Shown: piece by piece, positions 9,256 to 16,760 of the stretch
Position numbering within the stretch: position 1 is the first letter of the stretch
Layout of the letters: every line of letters starts with the position of its first letter
Assembly: GCA_003160635.1 (NCBI GenBank)
Contig: PMLV01000123.1
Span: 35,750-69,231 of the forward strand
Length of the DNA: 33,482 nucleotides
Direction of reading: 5' to 3'
From: Acidimicrobiaceae bacterium
GTDB lineage: Bacteria; Actinomycetota; Acidimicrobiia; Acidimicrobiales; RAAP-2
Notes under the pieces: generated by a model
The model's input: only the letters and a program-made list of their open reading frames with translations
Told to the model about the DNA's origin: nothing
Databases searched by the model: none
Made by a program: the position numbers and the translations under genes

Positions 9256-9812
9256 AGCGTCCGTGTGGGCCCACGCGGCCGGGCCAGGCCGAACGAGCGA
9301 ACCTCGCCCGACCTGAAAAGGGGGTCGTGCAACGCTACGCCAATGGTCGTGGTCGAACGATCGCCATCGTCGTGTGTGGAGAGATATTCTGGCTGCTTCT
9401 TATCGGCCTCGTGCACAGCGACGGCGTCGGGACGAAGCTGCTCTTGGCTGCACTGAGTGCCCTGGTGCTCCTGCTCGCGATTCGGTGCGGGTTCTCCTTC
9501 GTACTTGTCCTGACGCCCGAATACGTGACGACGAGGACTCTGACTCGCACCAGAACATGGCGGTATCAAGAGCTTCGCACGGCGCAGCTCAGCACCGGAT
9601 CTCATCGACGGTCGAATCGGAGGGTCGTCATGATTACTCCCAGACTCGGATGTCCCTACCAATTTGCCATCCCCGAAGTCGACCCCGAATGTCCCTCCGC
9701 CTTTGACACTGCCGTAGAGGAGATCAATACGCGCATCTTTTTTTCGCATCTGCAGGTGACGTTAAGTCTCATCATGAAGGAGAAGGGAGGTATTCGCCGC
9801 CCGCTATGGTGA
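9252..9812 (+). CDS. Two-helix membrane protein, PH-like soluble part possible
   Basis: The 186-aa product is not assigned to a family with certainty. It has a basic N-terminus (about 1-33), two hydrophobic helices (about 36-53 and 61-79) and a soluble C-terminal region opening with LTPEYVTTRTLTRTRTWRYQEL. That layout, two helices followed by a strand-rich segment with an aromatic 'W-x-x-L' start, resembles small bacterial PH-domain membrane proteins; this is an inference from layout only. The ATG overlaps the stop of the Usp gene by four bases, and the next gene begins four bases after its stop. Confidence 0.65.
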   Translation: MKRPCGPTRPGQAERANLARPEKGVVQRYANGRGRTIAIVVCGEIFWLLLIGLVHSDGVGTKLLLAALSALVLLLAIRCGFSFVLVLTPEYVTTRTLTRTRTWRYQELRTAQLSTGSHRRSNRRVVMITPRLGCPYQFAIPEVDPECPSAFDTAVEEINTRIFFSHLQVTLSLIMKEKGGIRRPLW

Positions 9813-9816
9813 TGCA

Positions 9817-10539
9817 ATGGGGTGGCCAGATCGCATGATCGTTCGTGGCTTCGGTCTGTTGGCCGCCACGGTGGCCATCTCATTTGCCTTCGCAAGCACG
9901 GTCGGCGCCGCTGATGTCGGCGCTAAATCGATCCTCACCTCAGCGCGAGCGGAGATCGCGGCGCAGACGGGGGTCCATGTGGTGTTCACGGCGCATTCCG
10001 GCTCCACAGGAATCACCGAAACGATTGTCGCCGACGTCGGAGTCTCGAGCGGCTCCGAAATTATTTCCGAGGGTTCGGCTGACGTCGCCATAAGGGTGAC
10101 GCCTTCATCCGCCTACGTGAGTGGTAACTCATCCGGCTTGACCACGTTATTCGGCATGGGATCGGCCGCGGCGAAGAGGCTCGGAAGCAAATGGGAATCC
10201 TGGAAGGCCGGAACCGGTCAGTACACCAATCTAAAGGGAGACCTCACCATGGAATCGGTCTCCGCTCTCCTCCCCAAAGCCAAGGGAACGAAGGTGTCCA
10301 CCCAAGTTCGCCAGTCGGGCACGGTCGACGTTCTCACCTGGGTGACCCTTGCCACGACGTCGGTACCGAAGTTGTCGAACACGCTCAGCATTCCGGCCGC
10401 AGGACCAGCCCTCCCGATGACCAAGACTGCGACCGCTTCAGGAGGCACCAAAATCTCAACGCTGCTGTCCAAATGGGGGGAGGATGTCGTCGTCCAGCCA
10501 CCTCCAAGTGACAGGACCGTGCCCTCGAAGAGCAGTTAG
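9817..10539 (+). CDS. Exported protein of unknown function
   Basis: The 240-aa product has an N-terminal signal sequence: an Arg near the start, then a hydrophobic run (LLAATVAISFAFAS), with cleavage plausible after VGA at about residue 31. There is no lipobox cysteine. The mature part is rich in Ser, Thr, Val and Gly, and has the look of a small extracytoplasmic beta domain, of the general kind seen in LppX/LprG-like proteins, but no signature confirms this. The start may be ATG 9817 or ATG 9835; a purine-rich GGGGTGG at 9819-9825 favours 9835. It is the third gene of a compact cluster with the Usp gene. Confidence 0.6.
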   Translation: MGWPDRMIVRGFGLLAATVAISFAFASTVGAADVGAKSILTSARAEIAAQTGVHVVFTAHSGSTGITETIVADVGVSSGSEIISEGSADVAIRVTPSSAYVSGNSSGLTTLFGMGSAAAKRLGSKWESWKAGTGQYTNLKGDLTMESVSALLPKAKGTKVSTQVRQSGTVDVLTWVTLATTSVPKLSNTLSIPAAGPALPMTKTATASGGTKISTLLSKWGEDVVVQPPPSDRTVPSKSS

Positions 10540-10583
10540 CAGAAGGTCTTGTCCACGCGACGCTCACTAGTATGAGTGACCAG

Positions 10584-11006
10584 TTACCCGCCAAGTATCC
10601 TCGCGACGGCATCCGCTCCCACCTGAGCGATCTCGCCGTCTATCTCCTTGGTCACCCCGCTCACGGCAACGGCACCTATGACGTCACCATCTACTTTGAT
10701 CGGTACAGCCCCTTCAAATGGCGCCATCCCTGGCAACGCGACCATTCCGATGAGTCCCTCACGCACGTTGATCTCGAATTGCTTCGACGGGGTGCCGAAC
10801 ACCGCCGAGCTCTGCGCCTTCATGATCGCGACCTGGACGGTGCCGACCGATACCCCATCTTCCCTTTCGAAGTAGATCAAATGACCGCCCGCATCAACGA
10901 TTGCCAGATCAATGACAAAGCCCTTCTCGTGGGCAAAGTCCGTGCATACGTCCGCAATGCGCTTTGCGAGTTCCAGTGTCAATACCTTCTTGGACGGCAA
11001 CTCCAT
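10584..11006 (-). CDS. GlcG/HbpS-like protein (DUF336)
   Basis: The 140-aa product belongs to the GlcG/HbpS family, small alpha-beta proteins some of which bind heme or act as accessory proteins of metabolic operons. Typical blocks are LAIVDAGGHLIYFERED, AIMKAQSSAVF, GLIGMVALPG and GDVIGAVAVSG. The start ATG 11006 is chosen because GAGGAGGGG stands just upstream; a longer frame from 11051 lacks such a site. It is divergent from the P450 gene with only 56 bases between starts, so shared regulation is possible. The exact substrate or ligand cannot be told from sequence. Confidence 0.85.
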   Translation of the reverse strand: MELPSKKVLTLELAKRIADVCTDFAHEKGFVIDLAIVDAGGHLIYFEREDGVSVGTVQVAIMKAQSSAVFGTPSKQFEINVREGLIGMVALPGMAPFEGAVPIKVDGDVIGAVAVSGVTKEIDGEIAQVGADAVARILGG

Positions 11007-11062
11007 CTTTCCCCTCCTCGTAAGCGTTCGCCAAACTCGGTCGGAATGCATACGCTTGTTCG

Positions 11063-12301
11063 GTGAGCGAATATAGCCCTATGGACACAGCGGGTCGGGT
11101 GACCGCAGAGGAGCTGCACTGGGATCCGTACGACTATGACCTTCATCGTGACCCGCACCCGGTGTGGCGGAGGATGATGGACGACGCCCCCCTCTACCGC
11201 AACGAGCAATTCGACTTCTGGGCAATGACACGCTTCGACGACGTGTTGAACGGTCTCGTTGATTGGAGGACCTTCTCGTCCGCTCAGGGAGACCAGCTCG
11301 AGATAATCCGTGGTGGCCCGATACCTGAATCCCAGAACTCGATCATTTCGAATGACGCCCCCTACCACACATCTTTGCGGCGACTCTTGAGCCGGGCGTT
11401 CACACCTCGCAGTGTCAGCGACCTCGAATCCGTCACCCGCCGGTTCGCCCAAGAGCTACTGGACGAGCACTCGGGTTCGACGAGCTTTGACTACGTCGAG
11501 GACTTCGGGAGCCGCCTCCCCGGGATGGTGATTGCGACGATGCTGGGCATTCCCGACGGTGATCGTGAGTACATCCGCCGCACAACGGATGAGCAATTGC
11601 ACCGAGAACCAGGCGAACGTGATATGCAACGGCATCACCGCGTGGCTGCCGAACTCGTCAGTTACTATTCCGAACAGCTCGCCGATCGTCGCGCCAAGCC
11701 CCGCGACGACATGATGAGCGCCCTCTTGGCCGCGGAGATCACCGAGGACGATGGCTCCTCCCGGAAACTGACAGATGCTGAAGCGGTCGCGTTCATCAAG
11801 CTCTTGTCAAGTGCCGGCAACGAGACGACGGCTAAACTCATCGGCTGGATCGGCTCGAGCTTGGCCAAGTTCCCAGGCGAGCGGGTCAAGCTGGTCAAGC
11901 ACCCGGAGCTCATCCCCAATGCCGTCGAGGAGATCCTCCGCTACGAACCCCCGGCGCTCTGCCTGGCCCGCGTGGTGCGGCGCGATGTCGTCCTGCATGG
12001 TGAGGTCGTTCCCGAAGGGGGGGTCATGGTCTTCATCCAAGCCGCCACCGGGCGTGATCCCCGTCAGTTTCCCGATCCCGATCGCCTGCATGTAGAGCGC
12101 AAGATCGAACGCCACCTTTCCTTCGGCTTTGGCCCGCACGTCTGCCTCGGCGCACCCCTCGCCCGACTCGAGGCTCGGATCGCTCTCGAAGAAACGCTGC
12201 TCCGGTTTTCAGAGTGGGACGTCGACTGGGAAGGATGCGAAGTGGTCCATACAGGAAGTGCCGTGAGGGGATATTCGAAGCTCCCAATCCGCGTCGATTG
12301 A
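11063..12301 (+). CDS. Cytochrome P450 (bacterial, class I type)
   Basis: The 412-aa protein carries all P450 hallmarks: the I-helix oxygen-activation motif AGNETT (251-256), the K-helix ExxR (E290-R293) and the heme loop FGFGPHVC (354-361), with Cys361 as the axial thiolate. It is a soluble monooxygenase that needs an external electron donor; no ferredoxin or reductase gene is adjacent. The general style (HxxLRR at 102-107, HLSFGFGPHVCLGAPLAR) resembles actinobacterial CYP families acting on steroids, terpenoids or alkyl chains, but the substrate is not predictable. The start is GTG 11063 or ATG 11081. Confidence 0.95.
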   Translation: MSEYSPMDTAGRVTAEELHWDPYDYDLHRDPHPVWRRMMDDAPLYRNEQFDFWAMTRFDDVLNGLVDWRTFSSAQGDQLEIIRGGPIPESQNSIISNDAPYHTSLRRLLSRAFTPRSVSDLESVTRRFAQELLDEHSGSTSFDYVEDFGSRLPGMVIATMLGIPDGDREYIRRTTDEQLHREPGERDMQRHHRVAAELVSYYSEQLADRRAKPRDDMMSALLAAEITEDDGSSRKLTDAEAVAFIKLLSSAGNETTAKLIGWIGSSLAKFPGERVKLVKHPELIPNAVEEILRYEPPALCLARVVRRDVVLHGEVVPEGGVMVFIQAATGRDPRQFPDPDRLHVERKIERHLSFGFGPHVCLGAPLARLEARIALEETLLRFSEWDVDWEGCEVVHTGSAVRGYSKLPIRVD

Positions 12302-12321
12302 AGCGCGGTCCGGGGGCCTGA

Positions 12322-12621
12322 TCAAACCCGAGGATCATCCCCGCCGGTTGCTGTCGCCCCCTCACTTTCCGTGAGATACCAGTCCTCCCGACCGGCCTTG
12401 CGGGCCCGGTACTTGGCTGGGTCTTCGTGAATGAGGTGCCACCATCCGGCGAGCGCGACCAATCCAAGAATGGGCCACTCGAACGTGTAGAACCAACTAA
12501 GGAAGTGGCCCCCGAGGGCTCGGGTGGCCTGCCACCACGTTGCTGCGCCGCACGCCGCCACGAGTATCGCGAACTCCGTGTGGAGCGTGAATGCTCTGCG
12601 GGAGAACCAGCGCTGGTGCAC
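12322..12621 (-). CDS. Small two-helix membrane protein of unknown function
   Basis: The 99-aa frame starts at GTG 12621. It has two hydrophobic segments (about 15-33 and 41-61), rich in Trp, then a polar tail with HEDPAKYRARKAGREDWYL. No family was recognised. It sits at the edge of the oxidase island, convergent with the P450 gene and codirectional with the following 58-aa frame. Composition and hydrophobicity support a real protein; function is unknown. Confidence 0.55.
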   Translation of the reverse strand: MHQRWFSRRAFTLHTEFAILVAACGAATWWQATRALGGHFLSWFYTFEWPILGLVALAGWWHLIHEDPAKYRARKAGREDWYLTESEGATATGGDDPRV

Positions 12622-12671
12622 CGAAACAGTGTACGTACTGCATCGATTTTGTGCTCAGGTTGAACCCGCCG

Positions 12672-12848
12672 TCAGTGGGCTAACTTCTCGTCGCTGACGA
12701 GCAGTTCGACCTGGCGAAGACGGTGGTCGCGGGACGTGAGCACCAGAAGGGGCACGGCTGCACTGACCACGGCGAAGACCATGAGGGGGATGAGTATGAG
12801 GAATGTCATGATGTGCAAACGCAGGTGGACGGTGCGGACCTGCGCCAT
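12672..12848 (-). CDS. Putative 58-aa single-helix membrane peptide
   Basis: The frame from ATG 12848 encodes a basic N-terminus, one strongly hydrophobic helix (about 14-37: MTFLILIPLMVFAVVSAAVPLLVL) and a charged tail. An AAAGGAG sequence lies immediately before the ATG with no spacer, which is too close for normal use, so the start may be elsewhere in the frame. It is divergent from the TlpA-like gene. No homologue was recognised; it is listed because the helix is clear and the frame fits the gap. Confidence 0.4.
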   Translation of the reverse strand: MAQVRTVHLRLHIMTFLILIPLMVFAVVSAAVPLLVLTSRDHRLRQVELLVSDEKLAH

Positions 12849-12994
12849 CTCCTTTGTGCACAAGGTACGAAACGAACCGTCGGACACGCTGTGGGCCCCC
12901 GTACTCTCCGCCAGGATTCTCGTGGGGGTGACGCGTGGGCGGTCGGGCGGCGATCGCCGAGGGTCCCCATGAGTCGCCAACTAGTGTTCATTAC

Positions 12995-13636
12995 GTGAAT
13001 CCGGGGGCCGAACAATTGGGATTGGCGCCTGTCGTTAATGCCAAGAAGTCCAGGTCAAAGCCTGCAGATCGGCCCTTCCAGATAATTGCTCTGGTCGCGG
13101 GCGCCTGCCTTATCGCCTTCATCATCTTCATTGCGGTGCGCCCGTCGGCAAACGACCATCGGACACTCGGGATAGCTGCGCTCAAGGCGCCGCCGCCCGC
13201 CGTTCTCCATGCCGGTACGGTTGCTCCTGCCTTCACGCTGCCGCGACTGGGAGGCGGTGCACCGGTGTCCGTGACCGCCTTTCGGGGAACTCCGGTGATC
13301 ATCAGCTTCTTCGCGTCGTGGTGCCCGCACTGCCGCTCTGAGCTGGCGGCCATGGGATCGATAGCCAGGCAGAACGCCGGCCGCGTCGCCGTGGTCGGCG
13401 TCGACTCCAACGACGGTTCCGGCGGCGATGCCGAAAAGCTCCTCACCGCGGCGCATGCCACGTACCCGGTGGGTCTGGACGTCAATGCGCAGGTCGCTTC
13501 CCGGTATCTCCTCACGGCGCTGCCCGTGACCTATTTCGTGGATGGACGCGGCAGGGTGGTGGGCTCGGCACTCGGCGCGCAGGGCACCGCCTCGCTGGAA
13601 CGATGGGTCGCCCGCCTGACCGCCGCCCCGTCATGA
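12995..13636 (+). CDS. TlpA/ResA-like membrane-anchored thioredoxin
   Basis: This is a thiol-disulfide oxidoreductase anchored by one N-terminal helix (IIALVAGACLIAFIIFIAV) with its thioredoxin fold outside the membrane. The active site is WCPHC in the segment FFASWCPHCRSEL, followed by the cis-Pro region ALPVTYFVDGRG. Such proteins reduce apo-CuA or apo-cytochrome c cysteines before metal or heme insertion. The start is set at GTG 12995; a longer in-frame start at 12935 would add 20 residues of poor quality. Its stop overlaps the start of the Sco1-like gene (ATGA), tying it functionally to oxidase assembly. Confidence 0.88.
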   Translation: MNPGAEQLGLAPVVNAKKSRSKPADRPFQIIALVAGACLIAFIIFIAVRPSANDHRTLGIAALKAPPPAVLHAGTVAPAFTLPRLGGGAPVSVTAFRGTPVIISFFASWCPHCRSELAAMGSIARQNAGRVAVVGVDSNDGSGGDAEKLLTAAHATYPVGLDVNAQVASRYLLTALPVTYFVDGRGRVVGSALGAQGTASLERWVARLTAAPS

Positions 13637-14523
13637 GCGTCGACATCGGGGAATCGGGATCGGAACTCGAAGGCCGACCTGAGGGGGGCTCTGAGGTTGG
13701 GCAGGCGCCTGGCGCCAAGCAGGTCGTCGACCGGGCCGCCGCATTCGCCGTCGTCTCGCCCGCCGTCCCCCGCAAATTCGTCTACTGGCTCCTGGCCGGC
13801 GCCGCCGTGCTCGGGCTTGGTGGTCTCGCAGTCGAGCACCTCTTCTCTTCGACAGGGATCAATCCGGTGCCCGCGGCTCACCGGCACGCAACAACGACCA
13901 CAGTCACACAGCCTGCGGTGTCACCTCCCGCAGGCGGAAGCGAGCAGCTCAGCGCATCCCTCCCCGCGTTCATGGATCTGACGGACCTGCGCGCCACTCC
14001 TGCCCCCGAGTACACCCTGACCGATCAGGCTGGGCGACCGTACCCCCTGCCCGGTCAACCAGGTAAGACAGTTGTGCTGACCTTTTTCAACGGCTCCTGC
14101 AACGACATCTGCCCCGTTGTGGCGGCCGAGATTCGCCAGGCCGACACCGACCTCGGAGCGGAGGCAGCGAAGGTGGACTTCGTCACGGTGAACACCGACC
14201 CTTCGGCCCTTGCAGTTTCGAGCCTCTCGGGCGCTGAGGCCGAACTGGACGGGGTAGCCAACTGGCACATCGTGACTGGTCCACTCGCCACCATGAACGC
14301 CGTATGGAAGTCCTACGGGATCACCATTTCCGTCGTGCGGCACACGGGGGTCGAAGCCCACAACAATGTGATCTACTTCATCGACCCACAGGGCAAGGAG
14401 CGCTACCGTTCCACCCCGTTCGCCAACGAGAACCGGACCGGGGTCTATTCGCTCCCGTCGGAGGACGTCACGCGCTGGGGCTCAGGGATCGCGAGCTTCG
14501 CCGGCAAGCTGGCAACCCAATGA
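13633..14523 (+). CDS. Sco1/SenC-like copper chaperone, membrane-anchored
   Basis: The 296-aa protein has a polar N-terminus, one membrane helix (about 48-68), a Thr/Pro-rich linker and a Sco-type redoxin domain. The copper ligands of the family are present: C156-N-D-I-C160 followed by Pro, and H243 in EAHNNVIYFID. Sco1 proteins pass copper to the CuA site of oxidase subunit II or keep its cysteines reduced. The start ATG 13633 overlaps the stop of the TlpA-like gene, and its own stop overlaps the next gene (ATGA at 14520-14523), making a coupled three-gene operon. Confidence 0.9.
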   Translation: MSVDIGESGSELEGRPEGGSEVGQAPGAKQVVDRAAAFAVVSPAVPRKFVYWLLAGAAVLGLGGLAVEHLFSSTGINPVPAAHRHATTTTVTQPAVSPPAGGSEQLSASLPAFMDLTDLRATPAPEYTLTDQAGRPYPLPGQPGKTVVLTFFNGSCNDICPVVAAEIRQADTDLGAEAAKVDFVTVNTDPSALAVSSLSGAEAELDGVANWHIVTGPLATMNAVWKSYGITISVVRHTGVEAHNNVIYFIDPQGKERYRSTPFANENRTGVYSLPSEDVTRWGSGIASFAGKLATQ

Positions 14524-15149
14524 AGGATGACCCGAGCTCCAGCGGCCAGAAGCGGCCCTGGTATCGCAGAAGGGCAGTTATCGTCGCCCTCGCCCTCGCC
14601 GCGGTAGTGGCCGTCACGGTGGTGACGGACCTCCCCGTGCATACGTCACGCGCCTCCGACATATCCAGCGAAGAAGGAGTCCTCTCCGAGCTCAACACGG
14701 ATTTGGCACCGTGTGTCCTGGCGGTGCACGAGGCGCTCGTGATCTGGGGTGATCAATCGGCGCATACACTCAGCGCAGCTGACCAGGCGACGTCAGCCTC
14801 GTTGCTGCGCGACGATCAAAACGCCTGCTCGTTCACCAACCAGACCATATTCGACCTCTCCAACATCGAGGTCCCAGGTTCGCCCGCAGGCAAGGACATG
14901 GGGGATCTGGTGGCAACCTCGGTGCTATGGACCACCTCCGACGCACTCAGGGCGATAGAGGCGGTGCAGGCGCTGATGCTCAATGGGCACGACACCCAGG
15001 CGCAAAGCGCCCTCCTCAAAGCTGAGCGTGCGATGGCTGCTGATCGAAAGAAGAGCTTGGCCGAACTGGCACGCGCCGACAGGGTGCTCAACACCCGTCT
15101 CACCCGTCCGGACATTCCTGCCGAGCCAATATCGGCACCGGCCACCTAG
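14520..15149 (+). CDS. Membrane-anchored extracytoplasmic protein of unknown function
   Basis: The 209-aa product starts at ATG 14520 inside the stop of the Sco1-like gene. It has a basic N-terminus (KRPWYRRR), one hydrophobic helix (about 19-36) and a mostly helical domain with two cysteines, in APCVLAVHEAL and NACSFTNQ. No family was recognised. Being the coupled third gene after a TlpA-like thioredoxin and a Sco protein, it may take part in oxidase maturation; the two cysteines could form a disulfide or bind metal. That role is inferred from position alone. It is convergent with the CtaG-like gene, four bases between stops. Confidence 0.7.
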   Translation: MKDDPSSSGQKRPWYRRRAVIVALALAAVVAVTVVTDLPVHTSRASDISSEEGVLSELNTDLAPCVLAVHEALVIWGDQSAHTLSAADQATSASLLRDDQNACSFTNQTIFDLSNIEVPGSPAGKDMGDLVATSVLWTTSDALRAIEAVQALMLNGHDTQAQSALLKAERAMAADRKKSLAELARADRVLNTRLTRPDIPAEPISAPAT

Positions 15150-15153
15150 TCCC

Positions 15154-15942
15154 CTACCCCGCGCCCTCCCTTCGTATCATTGCGCCACGCTGCTCCACTG
15201 GTTCGGCGTACCCGCGTGCGTCCTCCTTGAGCAATCGCCGGAGCTCGGCGTCTGGTTCGGGATCGCTGTGCAACCAGCGCATGGCATTCATGAAGATCAC
15301 GGGAGCGAATATCGCTGTGGCGATGAGCCACAGCACCATGGCGGCCACCTGCTGGTCCGCCGCCTGGCTCAATCCGTGGCCCGGCACATGGCGGAAATTG
15401 CGATACCACCCGGATTGTGACATCCCTACCAGGTACGCCTCAGTCCAGAGCTGCCACATGGCGAGTGCGCCAAACACGGCACGCGAGAAGGTGCCTGAGC
15501 GCGGAGCGAGAGGCGGGGATTCCACCAGCTCCAACCAGAACCCGGTCCCTGCCACAATGAGGGTCAACGCCTCGAGTGCAGTGAGCCATGGATTTCCGGA
15601 GATAGCCCTCACCGCGGTGGGAGTGAACCACCACACCATGACCAACCAGTCCAGGAGAAGGAATCCCACCACCCGCAGGTGCTCGGGGTGGCGCGCCCGG
15701 GATCGGGCCAGTGAGGACGCCATCGCCCCACTGGGCCATGGGGCTCCTATGGCCACCAGTGCGGGAATGGCGACGGCCCACAGGCCGTAGCGGAGAACCA
15801 ACCCCCATTCGTCGCGTGTGGCGAAGTGCGAGAGGGGCGGAACGAGCGTCATCACCCACACGAGCGCAGCGGCGGAGAATACCCACGGGCGTAGCCCTCG
15901 AGAGGTCGGGCGCGGACGATTGTCGAGAGTTCTACCTCTCAC
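15154..15942 (-). CDS. CtaG-like cytochrome oxidase assembly protein, last gene of the cox operon
   Basis: The 262-aa protein has six to seven hydrophobic helices and resembles the caa3-type CtaG family, including a GHGLSQAADQQVAAMVLW block that parallels ALSPFADQQIGAAILW in the other CtaG of this window. CtaG proteins help copper reach the oxidase. The start is GTG 15942, overlapping the stop of the 36-aa gene by four bases (GTGA); the frame stays open much further upstream, but that part is the shadow of the small gene and of coxC. It is the more divergent of the two CtaG-like proteins. Confidence 0.75.
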   Translation of the reverse strand: MRGRTLDNRPRPTSRGLRPWVFSAAALVWVMTLVPPLSHFATRDEWGLVLRYGLWAVAIPALVAIGAPWPSGAMASSLARSRARHPEHLRVVGFLLLDWLVMVWWFTPTAVRAISGNPWLTALEALTLIVAGTGFWLELVESPPLAPRSGTFSRAVFGALAMWQLWTEAYLVGMSQSGWYRNFRHVPGHGLSQAADQQVAAMVLWLIATAIFAPVIFMNAMRWLHSDPEPDAELRRLLKEDARGYAEPVEQRGAMIRREGAG

Positions 15943-16049
15943 CGGGTCGAGCGACGCTGGAAGAAACCCCACAGCATCACGACGAAGAGCGTGCCCAAGG
16001 GAATGGCAAGCGTCAAGGCCTGAGTCCCAGCGATATCTGATGCCAGCAT
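15939..16049 (-). CDS. 36-aa membrane micro-subunit of the oxidase operon
   Basis: A short frame from ATG 16049 encodes MLASDIAGTQALTLAIPLGT, then one hydrophobic stretch ending FFQRRSTR. A good ribosome binding site (GAGGTGGG) stands upstream. It lies 22 bases after the coxC stop and its TGA overlaps the CtaG-like start by four bases. Tiny single-helix subunits (CoxD/subunit IV, subunit IIa) are common in bacterial oxidases, and a helix with positive residues at the C-terminus fits. Which of these it corresponds to cannot be decided by eye. It is below the length cut-off of many gene callers. Confidence 0.75.
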   Translation of the reverse strand: MLASDIAGTQALTLAIPLGTLFVVMLWGFFQRRSTR

Positions 16050-16070
16050 CAGCTTCCCACCTCATTTGTC

Positions 16071-16760
16071 CTAGAGCACATAGAACAGTACCCAGAACAG
16101 GGCGGCCACCACGCCAATGAAGCCCCAGTAGTACGCGCAGCCTTCCATACTGGCGCGGAACATCCGGGCAGCTGGCAACGTCGATTGCGCCGTGCCGCCG
16201 TCCTCGAGCAGCGCGCGGCGTAGCCGGGCCTGGCGCGCCAACAGCGTTTCGATCCAGTAGAGGCCGCTGAGGAGCAACGCTATGTTCAGGGCGGCCCAGC
16301 CGATGAGACACGAGGCGTAGCCACTCGAGCCCGGGAAGAACGGCAAGTCAGTGAGTTGCCAGATCTGCAGACCGACGGCGAGGAGAGTGCCGAGTACCGA
16401 TGTCCAGCCTGCCACTTCCCAGTCCAGTGCGACCCCGGAGCGGAATCGTCGCACCCCGTAGAGATTGAGGACCGCACAGGCAACCGTGATGGCAAAAATC
16501 GCAGCACCGGCGGCCGTGGGGGCCGTGATGCCATGAGGGCGCCACAGGTCTTGGTTGTTAGCCGACCGGAGGTAGAAATACGCGAAGGCCAGCGAGGCGA
16601 ATACAAAGGTCCAGATGCCGATGACGAGGCGCCCGCCCGTCCACAGCGCGCCTTCTTGGGCTCGCAGTTCGAAGGCGATTTCCTCCGGGGTCTCATTGAG
16701 ATGCAGGAAGTCTTCGGACCGCTCCGTCACGGTTTTGTCGTCTGACACGGCGTCTCCCAT
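16071..16760 (-). CDS. coxC: Cytochrome c oxidase subunit III
   Basis: The 229-aa protein matches heme-copper oxidase subunit III: a soluble N-terminus (LNETPEEIAFELRAQEGALW), then five hydrophobic helices starting LVIGIWTFVFASLAFAYFYLR, and a C-terminal pair that ends ALFWVLFYVL with the family-like EGCAYYWGFIGVV. Five helices rather than seven is usual for short bacterial forms. Its ATG overlaps the coxA stop (TGATG at 16758-16762); a GTG one codon upstream is also possible. It stabilises the catalytic subunit. Confidence 0.9.
   Translation of the reverse strand: MGDAVSDDKTVTERSEDFLHLNETPEEIAFELRAQEGALWTGGRLVIGIWTFVFASLAFAYFYLRSANNQDLWRPHGITAPTAAGAAIFAITVACAVLNLYGVRRFRSGVALDWEVAGWTSVLGTLLAVGLQIWQLTDLPFFPGSSGYASCLIGWAALNIALLLSGLYWIETLLARQARLRRALLEDGGTAQSTLPAARMFRASMEGCAYYWGFIGVVAALFWVLFYVL

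Noticed and set aside
10564-10579. TCACT/AGTGA inverted repeat between convergent genes as a terminator
   Set aside because: The arms are only five bases and AT-balanced with no T-tract, so support is too weak.
15943-16311. Upstream extension of the CtaG-like frame to 385 residues
   Set aside because: The added part overlaps the 36-aa gene and coxC in another frame; GTG 15942 with a GTGA overlap is the better start.
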